From an uncultured Lachnospiraceae bacterium (GTDB lineage: Bacteria > Bacillota > Clostridia > Lachnospirales > Lachnospiraceae), in NCBI GenBank assembly GCA_902786365.1, contig CADACD010000008.1, forward strand, positions 43,525 to 107,524: a stretch of 64,000 nt of DNA, in the 5' to 3' direction. Both the position numbers and the translations under genes were made by a program. The first letter of the stretch is position 1; each line of letters starts with the position of its first letter. Under the pieces are notes generated by a model. It was not told the DNA's origin and did no database searches. It saw only the letters and a program-made list of their open reading frames with translations. Shown one piece after another: positions 39,237 through 50,439 of this stretch.

Positions 39237-41216
39237 ATGGATAAATTTATATTACATTCAGAATATAAGCCGACCGGTGACCAGCCTCAGGCAATAGAAC
39301 AACTTGTCAAAGGTTTTAAGGAGGGCAACCAGTTTGAGACATTATTGGGTGTCACAGGTTCAGGAAAAACATATACGATGGCAAATATTATTGAACAACT
39401 CAATAAGCCAACACTTGTGCTTGCACATAATAAAACATTGGCAGCACAGCTTTACAGTGAATTTAAAGAGTTTTTTCCGGAGAATGCAGTGGAATATTTT
39501 GTATCATACTATGACTATTATCAGCCGGAAGCATATGTGCCGTCAACAGATACTTATATAGAGAAGGATTCCTCCATCAATGATGAGATAGATAAATTAA
39601 GGCACTCTGCAACAGCCGCTCTTTCTGAGAGAAGAGATGTCATTATTATTTCCAGTGTGTCATGTATTTATGGTCTCGGAAGTCCTATTGATTACCAGAA
39701 CATGGTATTGTCATTGAGGCCGGGGATGATCAAGGACAGAGATGAGGTTTTGAGAAAACTGGTTGACATACAGTACACAAGAAATGAGATGGATTTTAAA
39801 CGTGGTACATTCAGGGTGAGAGGCGATACCGTTGAGATATTCCCGGTAGGATCATCAGAACATGCTATAAGGGTAGAGTTTTTTGGAGATGAGATTGACA
39901 GGATTACACAGATAGATATCTTGACTGGAGAAGTCAAAAACAGACTTGAGCATATTGCAATATTTCCTGCATCACATTATGTAGTTGCACAGGATAAGAT
40001 GAATGCAGCAATTAAAACAATCGAAGCAGAGTTAGAGGAGAGGGTGAAATATTTTAAGAGTGAAGATAAACTTTTAGAGGCACAGAGAATTTCAGAGAGA
40101 ACTAATTTTGATATAGAGATGATGAGAGAGACAGGCTTCTGTTCAGGAATTGAGAATTATTCAAGACATCTGGCAGGACTTGCACCGGGAGCAACGCCAC
40201 ATACACTGATTGATTATTTTCCGGATGATTTTCTCATCATGGTTGACGAGTCACATATCACATTGCCACAGGTAAGAGGAATGTATGCAGGTGACCAGTC
40301 AAGAAAGACAACGCTTGTTGAATATGGATTCAGACTTCCATCTGCTAAGGATAACAGACCGCTTAATTTCGAAGAATTTGAGAGTAAGATTGATCAGATG
40401 CTGTTTGTATCGGCTACACCAAATGTATATGAGGCAGAGCATGAATTATTAAGAGCAGAACAGATTATCAGACCTACCGGACTTCTTGACCCCGAAATAT
40501 TTGTCAGACCTGTAGAGGGACAGGTGGATGATTTGATAAGCGAAGTGAATAAAGAGACTGCAAAGAAGAATAAGGTTCTTGTGACGACCTTGACTAAGAG
40601 GATGGCAGAAGATTTGACAGAATATATGAAAGAGGCAGGAATCAGAGTGAAATATCTGCACTCGGATATTGATACACTTGAAAGAACTGAGATTATCAGA
40701 GATATGCGTCTTGATGTGTTTGATGTACTTGTCGGAATCAATCTTTTAAGAGAGGGGCTTGATATTCCGGAGATTACACTGGTGGCAATTTTGGATGCTG
40801 ATAAAGAGGGATTTCTTCGTTCAGAAACTTCACTGATTCAGACGATTGGTCGTGCAGCGAGAAATTCAGAGGGGCATGTTATTATGTATGCTGACAATAT
40901 GACAGATTCCATGAAAAATGCGATTGACGAGACAAACAGAAGACGAGAGATACAAAGGAAGTATAATGAGGAACACGGCATTACACCTACGACAATTAAG
41001 AAAGCTGTACGAGACAGAATCAGTATAACAAAAGAGGCAGTTGAAACAGTTGATAAGCTTGCAAAAGATCCGGAATCAATGAGTGTGAAGGAGATAGAGA
41101 AGCTCATTAAGAAGATTACAAAAGAGATGCAAAAGGCAGCATCAGAGTTGAACTTTGAGGCGGCGGCAGAACTTAGGGATGAGATGATAAAGTTAAAGCA
41201 GCAGATACATCAGTAA
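39237..41216 (+). CDS. uvrB: excinuclease ABC subunit B
   Basis: 659 residues, the usual length. Walker [11 protein letters not shown] near residue 38, the beta-hairpin motif [21 protein letters not shown] in [15 protein letters not shown], helicase motif VI in QTIGRAARN, and the C-terminal UVR domain ([13 protein letters not shown]) are all present. UvrB verifies damage and loads UvrC in nucleotide excision repair. It is followed by uvrA after 63 bases, the normal clostridial pair. Confidence 0.97.
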   Translation: MDKFILHSEYKPTGDQPQAIEQLVKGFKEGNQFETLLGVTGSGKTYTMANIIEQLNKPTLVLAHNKTLAAQLYSEFKEFFPENAVEYFVSYYDYYQPEAYVPSTDTYIEKDSSINDEIDKLRHSATAALSERRDVIIISSVSCIYGLGSPIDYQNMVLSLRPGMIKDRDEVLRKLVDIQYTRNEMDFKRGTFRVRGDTVEIFPVGSSEHAIRVEFFGDEIDRITQIDILTGEVKNRLEHIAIFPASHYVVAQDKMNAAIKTIEAELEERVKYFKSEDKLLEAQRISERTNFDIEMMRETGFCSGIENYSRHLAGLAPGATPHTLIDYFPDDFLIMVDESHITLPQVRGMYAGDQSRKTTLVEYGFRLPSAKDNRPLNFEEFESKIDQMLFVSATPNVYEAEHELLRAEQIIRPTGLLDPEIFVRPVEGQVDDLISEVNKETAKKNKVLVTTLTKRMAEDLTEYMKEAGIRVKYLHSDIDTLERTEIIRDMRLDVFDVLVGINLLREGLDIPEITLVAILDADKEGFLRSETSLIQTIGRAARNSEGHVIMYADNMTDSMKNAIDETNRRREIQRKYNEEHGITPTTIKKAVRDRISITKEAVETVDKLAKDPESMSVKEIEKLIKKITKEMQKAASELNFEAAAELRDEMIKLKQQIHQ

Positions 41217-41279
41217 GGAAAATAATTGAATTAAGGAAGAAATGAAAGAAAAGGAGTAAAGACTGAATATATTAGTTTA

Positions 41280-44234
41280 ATGCGAATTATGGATAATAAT
41301 CAAATGACCTATAAAAATGAAGCAAATAATAGTTTTAATAGTATTGACATCGAAAGTGATGTTGAAAAGATAAATAATGTGATAAACAAAAAAGTTGTAA
41401 AATCCGGAGAAAGGCAATTTATCAAAATCAGAGGTGCGTCAGAACACAACTTAAAGCAGATTAATGTAGATATTCCGAGAAACAAGTTTGTTGTTTTGAC
41501 AGGTTTAAGTGGATCCGGAAAGTCTTCTCTTGCATTCGACACTATTTATGCAGAGGGACAGAGACGTTATATGGAATCGTTGTCTTCCTATGCAAGACAG
41601 TTTTTGGGGCAGATGGAAAAACCGGAGGTAGAAAGTATAGAGGGATTGTCTCCGGCGATTTCAATTGATCAGAAGTCCACAAACAGAAATCCTCGTTCCA
41701 CAGTGGGAACGGTCACAGAGATTTATGATTATTTTAGACTTTTGTATGCGAGAATCGGTATTCCTCATTGTCCTAAATGTGGCAGAGAGATTATGAAGCA
41801 GACGGTTGATCAGATGGTGGATAAGCTTATGGAGTTGCCGGAGAGAACGAAATTACAGCTTTTGGCACCGGTAGTAAGAGGGCGAAAAGGTGAACATGTA
41901 AAAATTATAGAGCAGGCAAAAAAGGCAGGATATGTTCGTATCAGAGTCGATGGGAATATGTATGAACTGAGTGAAGAGATTAAGCTTGAGAAGAATAAAA
42001 AGCATAATATAGAGATTGTAGTTGACAGACTGGCAATCCGAGAGGGAATTGAGAAGAGATTGACAGACTCAATAGAGACGGTTCTTGGTTTATCAGACGG
42101 ACTTATGATAGTGGATGTAGTTGACGGTGAGACGATGAATTTCAGTGACAGTTTTTCATGTCCTGATTGCGGAATCAGTATTGATGAGATACAGCCAAGA
42201 AGTTTTTCGTTTAATAATCCTTTCGGCGCTTGTCCTGAGTGTTTTGGACTTGGATATAAGATGGAGTTTGATGAGGAGTTGATGATACCAGACAAATCTT
42301 TAAGTCTGAATGAGGGTGCCATTGTTGCTATGGGATGGCAGTCAAGTGGCAATGAGGGAAGTTTTACACATGCAATACTTGTGGCACTTGCAGAGGAATA
42401 CCATTTTTCGCTTGACACACCGTATCAGGAGTTGAGTGATGAAGTGAAAAATGTAATTATTCATGGAACGGGTGGAAAGTCTGTCAAGGTATATTATAAG
42501 GGACAGCGTGGTGAAGGTGTCTATGATGTGGAATTTGAGGGACTGATCAGAAATGAGCAGAGAAGATACAGAGAGACGGGCTCCGATACCATGAAACAGG
42601 AATATGAGGAGTTCATGACAATCACTCCATGTAAAGAGTGTAAGGGACAGAGACTTAAGAAGTCTTCACTGGCGGTGACTATTGCTGATAAAAATATACA
42701 TGAGGTTACTACTTATTCCATCAGAGATTTGCAAAAGTATCTTGATGAGATGACATTAGGCGAGAGGCAATTGTTTATTGGTGGGGAAATATTAAAAGAA
42801 ATCAAGGCGCGAATAAAGTTTCTGATGGATGTCGGACTTGATTATCTGACTTTATCAAGAGCAACAGGTTCACTTTCCGGTGGCGAGGCACAGCGTATAC
42901 GATTGGCAACACAGATTGGTTCGGGTCTTGTGGGGGTTGCCTATATTCTTGATGAGCCGAGTATTGGACTTCACCAGAGAGACAATGACAAATTACTTGC
43001 AACACTTATGCACCTTCGGGACCTCGGCAATACGCTTGTGGTTGTTGAACATGATGAGGATACTATGCTTGCAGCGGATTACATTGTCGATATTGGTCCG
43101 GGAGCAGGGCAGCATGGTGGTGAAGTTGTCGCAGAGGGAACAGCAGAGGAGATTATGAAGAATCCTAATTCTGTTACAGGGGCGTATTTAAGTGGGAAAA
43201 TTAAAATACCAGTGCCGTCTGAGAGAAGAAAACCTACGGGCTTTCTTACGGTCAAGGGCGCAAGACAGAATAATCTCAAAAATATTGATGTGGATATACC
43301 ACTCGGAGTGATGACATGTGTAACAGGTGTATCAGGTTCGGGCAAGAGTTCTTTAGTCAATGAGATTTTATACAAATCACTTGCTAAGAAGTTAAACAGA
43401 GCAAGAACAATAGCAGGTGACCATGATGAGATTTTAGGTGTAGAAAATCTTGACAAGGTCATTGATATAGATCAGTCTCCAATTGGAAGAACACCACGTT
43501 CCAACCCGGCAACATATACGGGTGTATTTGATTTAATCAGAGAATTATTTGCAGGAACACCTGATGCAAAGGCGATGGGCTACAAAAAGGGAAGATTCAG
43601 TTTCAATGTCAAAGGTGGAAGATGTGAGGCTTGCGCCGGTGATGGTATTATCAAGATAGAAATGCAATTTCTTCCTGATGTGTATGTGCCTTGTGAAGTG
43701 TGTGGTGGTAAGAGATATAATCGGGAAACGCTTGAGGTCAAGTACAAGGGAAAGAGTATCTTTGATGTGCTTGATATGACTGTTGAGGAAGCGATGAAGT
43801 TCTTTGAAAATGTACCATCTATTTACAGAAAGATAGTAACACTCAATGATGTGGGACTTTCTTATATCAAGCTCGGACAACCTTCTACCACATTGTCTGG
43901 TGGAGAAGCACAGAGAATTAAACTTGCAACAGAGCTTAGCAGACGTGGAACTGGCAAGACGATTTATATCCTTGATGAGCCGACAACAGGACTCCATTTT
44001 GCGGATGTCCATAAGCTGGTGGAGATATTAAGAAAACTGTCAGAGGGTGGCAACACAGTTGTTGTAATTGAGCATAATCTTGATGTTATCAAGGTTGCGG
44101 ATTATATTATAGATATCGGTCCAGAGGGCGGTGACCGAGGTGGCACGATTGTTGCCAGTGGAACACCGGAAGAAGTTGCGAAAGTGAAGAAGTCTTATAC
44201 AGGGCAGTATATTAAGAAATATTTGAAGAAATAA
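41280..44234 (+). CDS. uvrA: excinuclease ABC subunit A
   Basis: 984 residues. Two ABC ATPase halves (Walker [11 protein letters not shown] and [10 protein letters not shown]; signatures [12 protein letters not shown] and [12 protein letters not shown]) and zinc-finger cysteines (CPKCGRE, CPDCG with [12 protein letters not shown] with CEVCGG) are all intact. UvrA dimers find bulky DNA lesions and hand them to UvrB. About 40 residues at the N-terminus precede the usual start ([15 protein letters not shown]). GGAG at 41253 is far from ATG 41280, so the true start is uncertain; ATG 41289 is an alternative. Confidence 0.96.
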   Translation: MRIMDNNQMTYKNEANNSFNSIDIESDVEKINNVINKKVVKSGERQFIKIRGASEHNLKQINVDIPRNKFVVLTGLSGSGKSSLAFDTIYAEGQRRYMESLSSYARQFLGQMEKPEVESIEGLSPAISIDQKSTNRNPRSTVGTVTEIYDYFRLLYARIGIPHCPKCGREIMKQTVDQMVDKLMELPERTKLQLLAPVVRGRKGEHVKIIEQAKKAGYVRIRVDGNMYELSEEIKLEKNKKHNIEIVVDRLAIREGIEKRLTDSIETVLGLSDGLMIVDVVDGETMNFSDSFSCPDCGISIDEIQPRSFSFNNPFGACPECFGLGYKMEFDEELMIPDKSLSLNEGAIVAMGWQSSGNEGSFTHAILVALAEEYHFSLDTPYQELSDEVKNVIIHGTGGKSVKVYYKGQRGEGVYDVEFEGLIRNEQRRYRETGSDTMKQEYEEFMTITPCKECKGQRLKKSSLAVTIADKNIHEVTTYSIRDLQKYLDEMTLGERQLFIGGEILKEIKARIKFLMDVGLDYLTLSRATGSLSGGEAQRIRLATQIGSGLVGVAYILDEPSIGLHQRDNDKLLATLMHLRDLGNTLVVVEHDEDTMLAADYIVDIGPGAGQHGGEVVAEGTAEEIMKNPNSVTGAYLSGKIKIPVPSERRKPTGFLTVKGARQNNLKNIDVDIPLGVMTCVTGVSGSGKSSLVNEILYKSLAKKLNRARTIAGDHDEILGVENLDKVIDIDQSPIGRTPRSNPATYTGVFDLIRELFAGTPDAKAMGYKKGRFSFNVKGGRCEACAGDGIIKIEMQFLPDVYVPCEVCGGKRYNRETLEVKYKGKSIFDVLDMTVEEAMKFFENVPSIYRKIVTLNDVGLSYIKLGQPSTTLSGGEAQRIKLATELSRRGTGKTIYILDEPTTGLHFADVHKLVEILRKLSEGGNTVVVIEHNLDVIKVADYIIDIGPEGGDRGGTIVASGTPEEVAKVKKSYTGQYIKKYLKK

Positions 44235-44248
44235 AAGTATATCAGGTT

Positions 44249-44392
44249 GTGCATGGAAAAGTAAAAGCATATAGATTAAAGTTGTTTTATCAAGAGCATA
44301 TAGAGAAGGGTGAATGGATTAATGAAGGAAATGAGTATAGAGTAAAATATGAATATGAAGTCAATGAACACACATATAAATATATGGTTTAG
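44249..44392 (+). other. short open frame, possible gene remnant
   Basis: A GTG-initiated frame of 47 codons reads KVKAYRLKLFYQEHIEKGEW and ends in Tyr/Glu-rich sequence before a TAG. It has coding-like composition but no good ribosome site and no recognised family. It may be the tail of a lost gene between uvrA and the symporter. Confidence 0.25.
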
Positions 44393-44421
44393 TTAATGCA
44401 AAAGAATGGAAGGAGAATTGG

Positions 44422-46293
44422 ATGTTATCTGTTATTGAACTGGTATCTAAAATTAATGAAGAAATTAACAGTCTGGTATGGGGTGTGCCTATGCTGATTC
44501 TGATTATTTCAACAGGTATTTTGTTGACGATAAGAACAGGATTTTTTCAGGTTGTAAGAGCAAAATATGTGGGAAATGAGACATTTTTTGCTATTTTAAA
44601 AAAAAAAGATGTAACAAAAACGAAGGATAAAAAAGCAATTTCACAATTTCAGGCACTCACTACTGCTCTTGCAGCAACGATAGGAACAGGCAATATTGCA
44701 GGTGTTGCGACTGCCATTACAGTAGGTGGTCCGGGGGCAATATTTTGGATGTGGGTATCTGCCTTTTTTGGAATGATGACGAATTATTCTGAAAACGTTC
44801 TGGGAATTTATTATAGAAGAAAGAATGATAAGGGTGAGTGGTCAGGCGGAGCCATGTATTATCTTAAGGATGGACTGGGAAGCAAGAAAGGAATGAAAAA
44901 AGCTGCCAATGTTCTGGCTGTATTGTTTGCAATTTTTTGTGTGCTTGCCTCTTTTGGCATTGGAAATATGACACAGGTTAATTCTATCGCAGATGCGATG
45001 CACAGCAATTTTGGAGTACCGGTATTCATCACAGGGATTGTGTTGGCAGTAATTGCAGGACTTGTGATTGTAGGTGGCATTAAGCGCATTGGAAGTGTGA
45101 CGGAAAAACTTGTTCCGTTCATGGCGCTTGCCTACATATTTGGAGCTTTGATAATATTTATCTCCAATTATAGGCAGATACCATTTGTGTTTGGCAGTAT
45201 TTTTAAGGATGCGTTTAATGTATCAGCAATCGGCGGCGGAGTTGGTGGATATGTTATAAAACGAGCAATAACGATGGGATTTAAGCGAGGCGTATTTTCT
45301 AATGAGGCAGGGCTTGGCTCATCTGTCATGGTACATTCTGCTTCAGATGTGAAAGAACCTGTGATTCAGGGAATGTGGGGAATTTTTGAGGTGTTCTTTG
45401 ATACAATTATTGTCTGTACACTGACTTCATTTGTGCTTTTGTCAAGCAGTTGCCATGTACCATCACAAAATGAAGTTTTAGGCAATCTTACAACAAAAGA
45501 GCAGTATTTTAGTATTGCAGCGGAAGAAGGAGAAGAGATACCTCTAATTGATAAAGAATATAATCTAATGATGATTGAGACTGATTCAAATGGAAACGCC
45601 AAACTGTTTATGGAAATTCCTAATATAGAGACAATGGAAAATGACATCGGATATATAGAGGTCAGTGCTTATGGCAATACTTATTATGTACAGGCAAAAT
45701 TGCAAAAAGATACAACAGAAGGCGATTATGTATATACAAACATTATGTCTGTCAGAGCCAATGCATTAAAGGATGAAAATGGAAAAGTGATGAAAGATGA
45801 AGAGGGAAATATTGTTGTAGATTCGATTACTGTTTCTCAAATCAATGGTGTGTCACTAGTGTCCTACGCATTTTCGAGAAGATTTGGCGATTTTGCAGGA
45901 AAAATACTTGCGGTTGCGATTTTACTGTTTGCATTTTCAACAGTACTTGGATGGTCATTCTATGGAACAAAAGCCATGGAATTTTTGCTTGGAACAAAAT
46001 CTGCAATTGTCTATAAGGTGATTTTTGTTTGTTTTATTGTAGTTGGTGCTACACTCAATCTTGGGCTTGCATGGGATATTGCAGATACGTTGAACGGTTT
46101 GATGGCAATACCAAACCTTATAGCAGTGATTGGATTGTCAGGAACAGTTGTCAGGATAACAAAGAATTATGCAGCCAGAAAATTTAAGAAAAATAAGAAG
46201 AACAATAATAATGGTAATTCAAAGGAAATGGAAGAAATTGTGCCGATGCTTTCAGCGTTTGAGGAGTACGATACCATTAGTAACAGTATATAA
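44422..46293 (+). CDS. AGCS-family sodium:alanine symporter with large insert
   Basis: 623 residues, against roughly 450-500 for typical members. Family sequence is clear: SLVWGVPMLILIISTGILLT, then ALAATIGTGNIAGVATAI, GGPGAIFWMWVSAFFGMMTNYSE split over two helices, NEAGLGSSVM, and FAFSTVLGWSFYG. It takes up alanine or glycine with sodium. Between about residues 342 and 474 lies an extra, soluble, acidic segment of about 130 residues with a SSCHVPSQNEV start, predicted outside the membrane. The start is ATG 44422 with AAGGAG before it. It stands alone, ending in a terminator shared with the next, convergent gene. Confidence 0.9.
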   Translation: MLSVIELVSKINEEINSLVWGVPMLILIISTGILLTIRTGFFQVVRAKYVGNETFFAILKKKDVTKTKDKKAISQFQALTTALAATIGTGNIAGVATAITVGGPGAIFWMWVSAFFGMMTNYSENVLGIYYRRKNDKGEWSGGAMYYLKDGLGSKKGMKKAANVLAVLFAIFCVLASFGIGNMTQVNSIADAMHSNFGVPVFITGIVLAVIAGLVIVGGIKRIGSVTEKLVPFMALAYIFGALIIFISNYRQIPFVFGSIFKDAFNVSAIGGGVGGYVIKRAITMGFKRGVFSNEAGLGSSVMVHSASDVKEPVIQGMWGIFEVFFDTIIVCTLTSFVLLSSSCHVPSQNEVLGNLTTKEQYFSIAAEEGEEIPLIDKEYNLMMIETDSNGNAKLFMEIPNIETMENDIGYIEVSAYGNTYYVQAKLQKDTTEGDYVYTNIMSVRANALKDENGKVMKDEEGNIVVDSITVSQINGVSLVSYAFSRRFGDFAGKILAVAILLFAFSTVLGWSFYGTKAMEFLLGTKSAIVYKVIFVCFIVVGATLNLGLAWDIADTLNGLMAIPNLIAVIGLSGTVVRITKNYAARKFKKNKKNNNNGNSKEMEEIVPMLSAFEEYDTISNSI

Positions 46294-46297
46294 AATA

Positions 46298-46338
46298 AAG
46301 TTTGGAAATTAATATATTTAATTTCCAAACTTTTTTTT
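46298..46338. terminator. bidirectional terminator between convergent genes
   Basis: AAGTTTGGAAATTAA and TTAATTTCCAAACTT form a long AT-rich stem, with eight Ts on the plus side and As on the other. Confidence 0.8.
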
Positions 46339-46356
46339 AACAACTAAATGTGCCAC

Positions 46357-47529
46357 TTATTTACCAGAAGCAACAATAGCATCCGCCAGTTCTTCAAGGG
46401 CAGCCATATTTTCTTCTTTCAGAGTAGTCTTAATAGTAACAGTAGGCTCAACGATAGTAACATTTTTCATTGTTTCAAGGACAGACTTCATTGTTCTGGC
46501 AGCAGTAGGTGCCCATGAACCGTTTTCTAAAATACCGACTGTACGATTTTGATAAGCCTTTGACTGTAAGTGATGTAAAAATTCTAACATGCAAGGGAAT
46601 ACGCCAGCATCATAGCTTGCACCTGCAACAATCATTCTGTCATATCGGAACGCGTCCTCAATCACTTCAGCCATATCTTCTCTTGCAAGGTCACTGACAA
46701 CTACTTTTTCTTCGCCTTTTGCTCTGATGATTTCAGCTAATTTCTCAGCGGCCTTCCCTGTATTTCCATGAATAGAAGCAAAAGCGATAAGCACACCTTT
46801 ATTTTCAGGTTTGTAGCTGCTCCATGTATCATAAAGTCCGATATAATATTCAAGATTTTCATCCAAAATTGGTCCATGAAGCGGACAGATGGTTTTGATA
46901 TCCAGACCGGCAGCCTTTTTGAGGAGTGTCTGAACAGGACCGCCATATTTACCAACAATATTAAAATAGTATCTTCTTGCCTCGCAAGCCCAGCCATCTT
47001 CATCTTCGATAGATAATGCACCGAATTTTCCAAATCCATCAGCAGAAAATAATATTTTTTCAGTGCTTTCATAACTTACCATTACCTCCGGCCAGTGAAC
47101 CATAGGTGCCATGTAGAAAGTCAGTGTATGAGAGCCAAGTTCAAGATGGTCGCCCTCTTTTACAGTGATTTTTTCGACATCAGGCACATCGAAAAACTGT
47201 GGTAGCATCGCAAATGTCTTTGCATTACCAACAAGTGTCACGTCAGGATAAAGTTCTATCAATTTCAAAATACTTCCTGAATGGTCAGGTTCTAAATGTG
47301 AAATGATAAGATAATCAAGTTTTTTGTCGCCAAGAGCATTTGTTAAATTGTCTGCCCATTCGTTCATGCACCTTGCGTCAACAGTGTCCATGAGGGCAGT
47401 CTTGTCATCTAAAATCAAATAAGAGTTGTAGGAAACTCCGTTTGGCACAATGTACTGACTTTCAAATAAGTCAATATCTGTGTCGTCTACACCAATGTAT
47501 TTTATGTTTTCTGAAATAGTAATAGCCAT
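46357..47529 (-). CDS. FprA-type flavodiiron protein
   Basis: 390 residues. The metallo-beta-lactamase-like half has the diiron motif HLEPDHSG (HxExDH), a further ligand in MVHWPEVM, and CPLHGP. The flavodoxin half begins IAFASIHGNTGKAAEKLAE. Such proteins reduce oxygen to water, or nitric oxide to nitrous oxide, using FMN and electrons from rubredoxin, and protect anaerobes from oxygen exposure. There is no rubredoxin fusion. It is transcribed alone, convergent with the symporter, and ACCTCCG (GGAGGT on the minus strand) precedes the start. Confidence 0.93.
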   Translation of the reverse strand: MAITISENIKYIGVDDTDIDLFESQYIVPNGVSYNSYLILDDKTALMDTVDARCMNEWADNLTNALGDKKLDYLIISHLEPDHSGSILKLIELYPDVTLVGNAKTFAMLPQFFDVPDVEKITVKEGDHLELGSHTLTFYMAPMVHWPEVMVSYESTEKILFSADGFGKFGALSIEDEDGWACEARRYYFNIVGKYGGPVQTLLKKAAGLDIKTICPLHGPILDENLEYYIGLYDTWSSYKPENKGVLIAFASIHGNTGKAAEKLAEIIRAKGEEKVVVSDLAREDMAEVIEDAFRYDRMIVAGASYDAGVFPCMLEFLHHLQSKAYQNRTVGILENGSWAPTAARTMKSVLETMKNVTIVEPTVTIKTTLKEENMAALEELADAIVASGK

Positions 47530-48085
47530 TAGATACCTCCGTTTTGTGATAAATTAGTTGTAATATAATTTCAAATTATTAAAAATATAAAAACAATACT
47601 TTAGCATATATTAAATCAATGGCAAAGAATAGTAAAAACCAATCACTTGCAAATATAAAAATTTGTTACACAATAATCTATAGAAAACCTTAAAGGCCTG
47701 GAGTGCTTTATATGAATGACAGTCATATAAAATAGAAAATCTGTATGTGATGGTTCTTACATGAATCTTTGCCTGAGATTAGATGAAAATCATCTGTACG
47801 GTATTATAGCAAAAAATCCAAAATTTTTGTAGATGAATTTAAATATATTTTTAAAATTGTTTTATTAAATTTTTGTGCAATATGGATAGTAAAACAGCAA
47901 GATGGCTTTTCTTGACAACTCATCATTATTTATTTATAATCAAAATTATAGAAAAAAGAAATTGCATGAAAAAATTTAAGGATGCATATTCTAAAAGCAC
48001 ATTTCAATAAAATGTATCTAATGAATTTTAATATATTTTTTCAAGCAATAATAAAATTACTTATGAATTTAAGGAGGAAACGGTT
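47530..48085. other. divergent intergenic region upstream of flavodiiron gene and guaA
   Basis: A 25-base dyad lies at 47707-47731 (TTTATATGA, seven bases, TCATATAAA) without a T tract, perhaps an operator. The guaA promoter lies at 47912-47940 and about 140 bases of AT-rich leader follow. No purine riboswitch core was found. Confidence 0.4.
47912..47940 (+). promoter_or_regulatory. perfect-consensus sigma-A promoter for guaA
   Basis: TTGACA (47912-47917), 17 bases, TATAAT (47935-47940). Confidence 0.75.
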
Positions 48086-49627
48086 TTGGAAAAAGAGATG
48101 ATTATCGTTATTGACTTTGGTGGACAGTACAATCAGCTTATTGCAAGACGCGTGCGCGAATGTAATGTCTATTGTGAGGTTCATCCACACACTATTACGC
48201 TCGAAAAGATTAAAGAGATGAACCCGAAGGGCATTATTCTGACAGGTGGTCCGAATAGTGTATATGCAGACGATTCACCAAGTTATTCAAAAGACTTGTT
48301 TGAACTTGGTATTCCTGTGCTTGGTATCTGCTATGGTTCACAGCTGATGGCCCATGTTCTTGGCGGAAAGGTTGATACAGCCAAAGTTCGTGAATATGGA
48401 AAAACAGAGGTAAATATAGATACATCATCTGAGATTTTTGAAAATGTTTCTGAAAATACAATCTGCTGGATGAGTCATACAGATTATATTGCAGAGGTCC
48501 CAAGTGGATTTAAGATTGTTGCAACTACACCGGTATGTCCTGTAGCAGCAATGGAGAATGTAGAGGCAAATCTTTATGCAACACAGTTCCATCCGGAAGT
48601 AGTGCATACTGTTGAAGGAACAAAGATGCTGTCAAATTTTGTGTACAATGTCTGCAAATGCAGTGGAGACTGGAAGATGGATTCGTTTGTCGACACAACG
48701 ATTAAACAGCTTCGTGAAAAGATTGGTGATGGAAAAGTTTTATGTGCACTTTCGGGTGGTGTTGATTCCTCTGTGGCAGCAGTATTGCTTGCAAAGGCTG
48801 TAGGAAAGCAGCTGACCTGTGTGTTTGTTGACCACGGTTTACTCCGTAAAAATGAAGGTGATGAGGTTGAGGCTGTATTTGGTCCGGAGGGTCCGTATGA
48901 TTTGAACTTTATCAGAGTAAATGCACAGGACAGATTTTATTCAAAATTGTCAGGAGTAACAGAACCGGAAGCAAAACGAAAGATTATAGGCGAAGAATTT
49001 ATCAGAGTATTTGAGGAAGAGGCAAAGAAGATTGGAGCGGTAGATTTCCTTGTACAGGGAACAATTTATCCTGATGTCATTGAATCAGGGCTTGGAAAGT
49101 CTGCTGTGATAAAAAGCCATCACAATGTTGGAGGTCTTCCTGATTATGTAGATTTTAAGGAAATTGTTGAACCGCTCAGATTATTATTCAAAGATGAGGT
49201 AAGAAAGGCTGGAAGAGAGCTTGGAATACCGGAGTATCTTGTGAGTCGCCAGCCATTCCCGGGTCCGGGACTTGGAATTAGAATTATCGGTGAAGTTACA
49301 GCTGAGAAAGTGAAGATTGTTCAGGAGGCCGATTTTATCTATCGCGAGGAGATTGCGAAGGCTGGCGTTGATAAAGACTTAGGACAGTATTTTGCAGCAC
49401 TCACTAATATGCGTTCAGTTGGTGTTATGGGAGATGGAAGAACATATGATTATGCGATTGCTTTGAGAGCGGTGAATACTTCTGATTTTATGACAGCTGA
49501 GGCAGCACAGTTGCCTTGGGAAGTGCTTGGTAAAGTGACAAGCAGGATAGTGAATGAGGTGAAGGGAGTCAATAGGGTAATGTATGATTGTACCGGGAAA
49601 CCACCGGCTACGATTGAGTTTGAATAG
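48086..49627 (+). CDS. guaA: GMP synthase (glutamine-hydrolysing)
   Basis: 513 residues, complete. The class I amidotransferase half has [12 protein letters not shown], catalytic Cys in [12 protein letters not shown] and QFHPEV. The synthetase half has the ATP pyrophosphatase loop [11 protein letters not shown] and [12 protein letters not shown]. It converts XMP to GMP. The TTG start is eight bases after AAGGAGG. The 3' end of guaA is a well-known target of tyrosine integrases, and here a mobilizable element begins just past its terminator, leaving the gene intact to PPATIEFE. Confidence 0.97.
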   Translation: MEKEMIIVIDFGGQYNQLIARRVRECNVYCEVHPHTITLEKIKEMNPKGIILTGGPNSVYADDSPSYSKDLFELGIPVLGICYGSQLMAHVLGGKVDTAKVREYGKTEVNIDTSSEIFENVSENTICWMSHTDYIAEVPSGFKIVATTPVCPVAAMENVEANLYATQFHPEVVHTVEGTKMLSNFVYNVCKCSGDWKMDSFVDTTIKQLREKIGDGKVLCALSGGVDSSVAAVLLAKAVGKQLTCVFVDHGLLRKNEGDEVEAVFGPEGPYDLNFIRVNAQDRFYSKLSGVTEPEAKRKIIGEEFIRVFEEEAKKIGAVDFLVQGTIYPDVIESGLGKSAVIKSHHNVGGLPDYVDFKEIVEPLRLLFKDEVRKAGRELGIPEYLVSRQPFPGPGLGIRIIGEVTAEKVKIVQEADFIYREEIAKAGVDKDLGQYFAALTNMRSVGVMGDGRTYDYAIALRAVNTSDFMTAEAAQLPWEVLGKVTSRIVNEVKGVNRVMYDCTGKPPATIEFE

Positions 49628-49634
49628 TGTACAT

Positions 49635-49679
49635 GAGCCAAGAAATGCCGAATTTACGGTGTTTCTTGGCTCGTTTTTT
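49635..49679 (+). terminator. guaA terminator
   Basis: GAGCCAAGAAA.. and ..TTTCTTGGCTC with CCG/CGG at the tip, then six Ts. Confidence 0.85.
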
Positions 49680-49683
49680 GCCC

Positions 49684-49704
49684 AGTGACAATCAAATGAC
49701 AATA
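49684..49704 (+). repeat. left copy of imperfect 21-bp direct repeat flanking the element
   Basis: This copy matches 63542-63562 at 19 of 21 positions (mismatches at positions 9 and 10). It contains two TGACAA words 11 bases apart. It begins five bases after the guaA terminator T tract. It may be the att repeat or an arm-type integrase site. Confidence 0.5.
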
Positions 49705-49721
49705 ATTTTGGGATTATTTTT

Positions 49722-50426
49722 TTATTGCAAAAGATCAAATATGCTCATTTGTTGATTAACAATATTTGTTGTTCGGTTATAAGTAGGATAAACTATTTCT
49801 AGAAATTCGTCTTTCCCTTTTAATGCATCTTTCAATAATCCTTGCCTATGCAGTGAAACATAAATTGCTACAGCTTCTGCTTGACAATTAATCGACTTTT
49901 GTGGATTGAATTCAATATCAGTAAAGGCGTCATAATATAGTACTTTTTCTGATAAGTCATCATGTAGATGTAAGGCGTTAATGTACAGCCAGTTGTAAAA
50001 ATATGTTTTGGGTTCAGTGCTGAAAGTTTTTCCGTCTATTTGAAAAGCAATTAATTTACCACTATTTTTTAATCTGTCATCTTTTTTGGCTTGGCGTGAA
50101 GATACAAGTAAAAGATCTTTGTATGGACCTCCATGTTCAAAAACTTTGCTTGATTGAAAAGCTGATTCTACAGAAAAAGTTTTGTCTGATTTAGTAGTAA
50201 TCATTAAATTAAATGCACTTAACTTTACTCCCAATTCTGCTTCCGATTTGCTTGAGATTTCAAGTATTTTAGCTGTTTTATTATTATTTAAATAAGCTTG
50301 ATGTAAACTGTTGATACTCTTCTTTTTCTGCTGTTCTGAAAAGCCACTAAAGAATTGAAATTCTACATTTTCTTTTATAAAAAGCTGTTGTTCATCAGAT
50401 ACAACAAATACAGGTCTTATAGCCAT
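49722..50426 (-). CDS. DarT-associated NADAR antitoxin
   Basis: 234 residues. The start MAIRPVFVVS is followed by VEFQFFSGFSEQQKKKSI, ILEISSKSEAELGVKLSAFN and AFQSSKVFEHGGPYKDL. DAFTDIEFNPQKSINCQAEA comes near residue 170. This is the NADAR family found beside DarT1 toxins, whose members remove ADP-ribose from modified DNA guanine. The reading frame is intact, with AGGAGG before the start. It lies 13 bases downstream of the toxin frame in the same direction, as expected for a toxin-antitoxin operon. With the toxin apparently broken, it may persist as an orphan antitoxin. Confidence 0.8.
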   Translation of the reverse strand: MAIRPVFVVSDEQQLFIKENVEFQFFSGFSEQQKKKSINSLHQAYLNNNKTAKILEISSKSEAELGVKLSAFNLMITTKSDKTFSVESAFQSSKVFEHGGPYKDLLLVSSRQAKKDDRLKNSGKLIAFQIDGKTFSTEPKTYFYNWLYINALHLHDDLSEKVLYYDAFTDIEFNPQKSINCQAEAVAIYVSLHRQGLLKDALKGKDEFLEIVYPTYNRTTNIVNQQMSIFDLLQ

Positions 50427-50439
50427 ATTTTTTTTCCTC

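Noticed and set aside
41810-42418. 202-codon minus-strand frame in uvrA
   Set aside because: Antisense shadow of a conserved gene with complete motifs.
47530-48085. Purine riboswitch before guaA
   Set aside because: No conserved three-way junction core could be found, only an AT-rich leader and a dyad.
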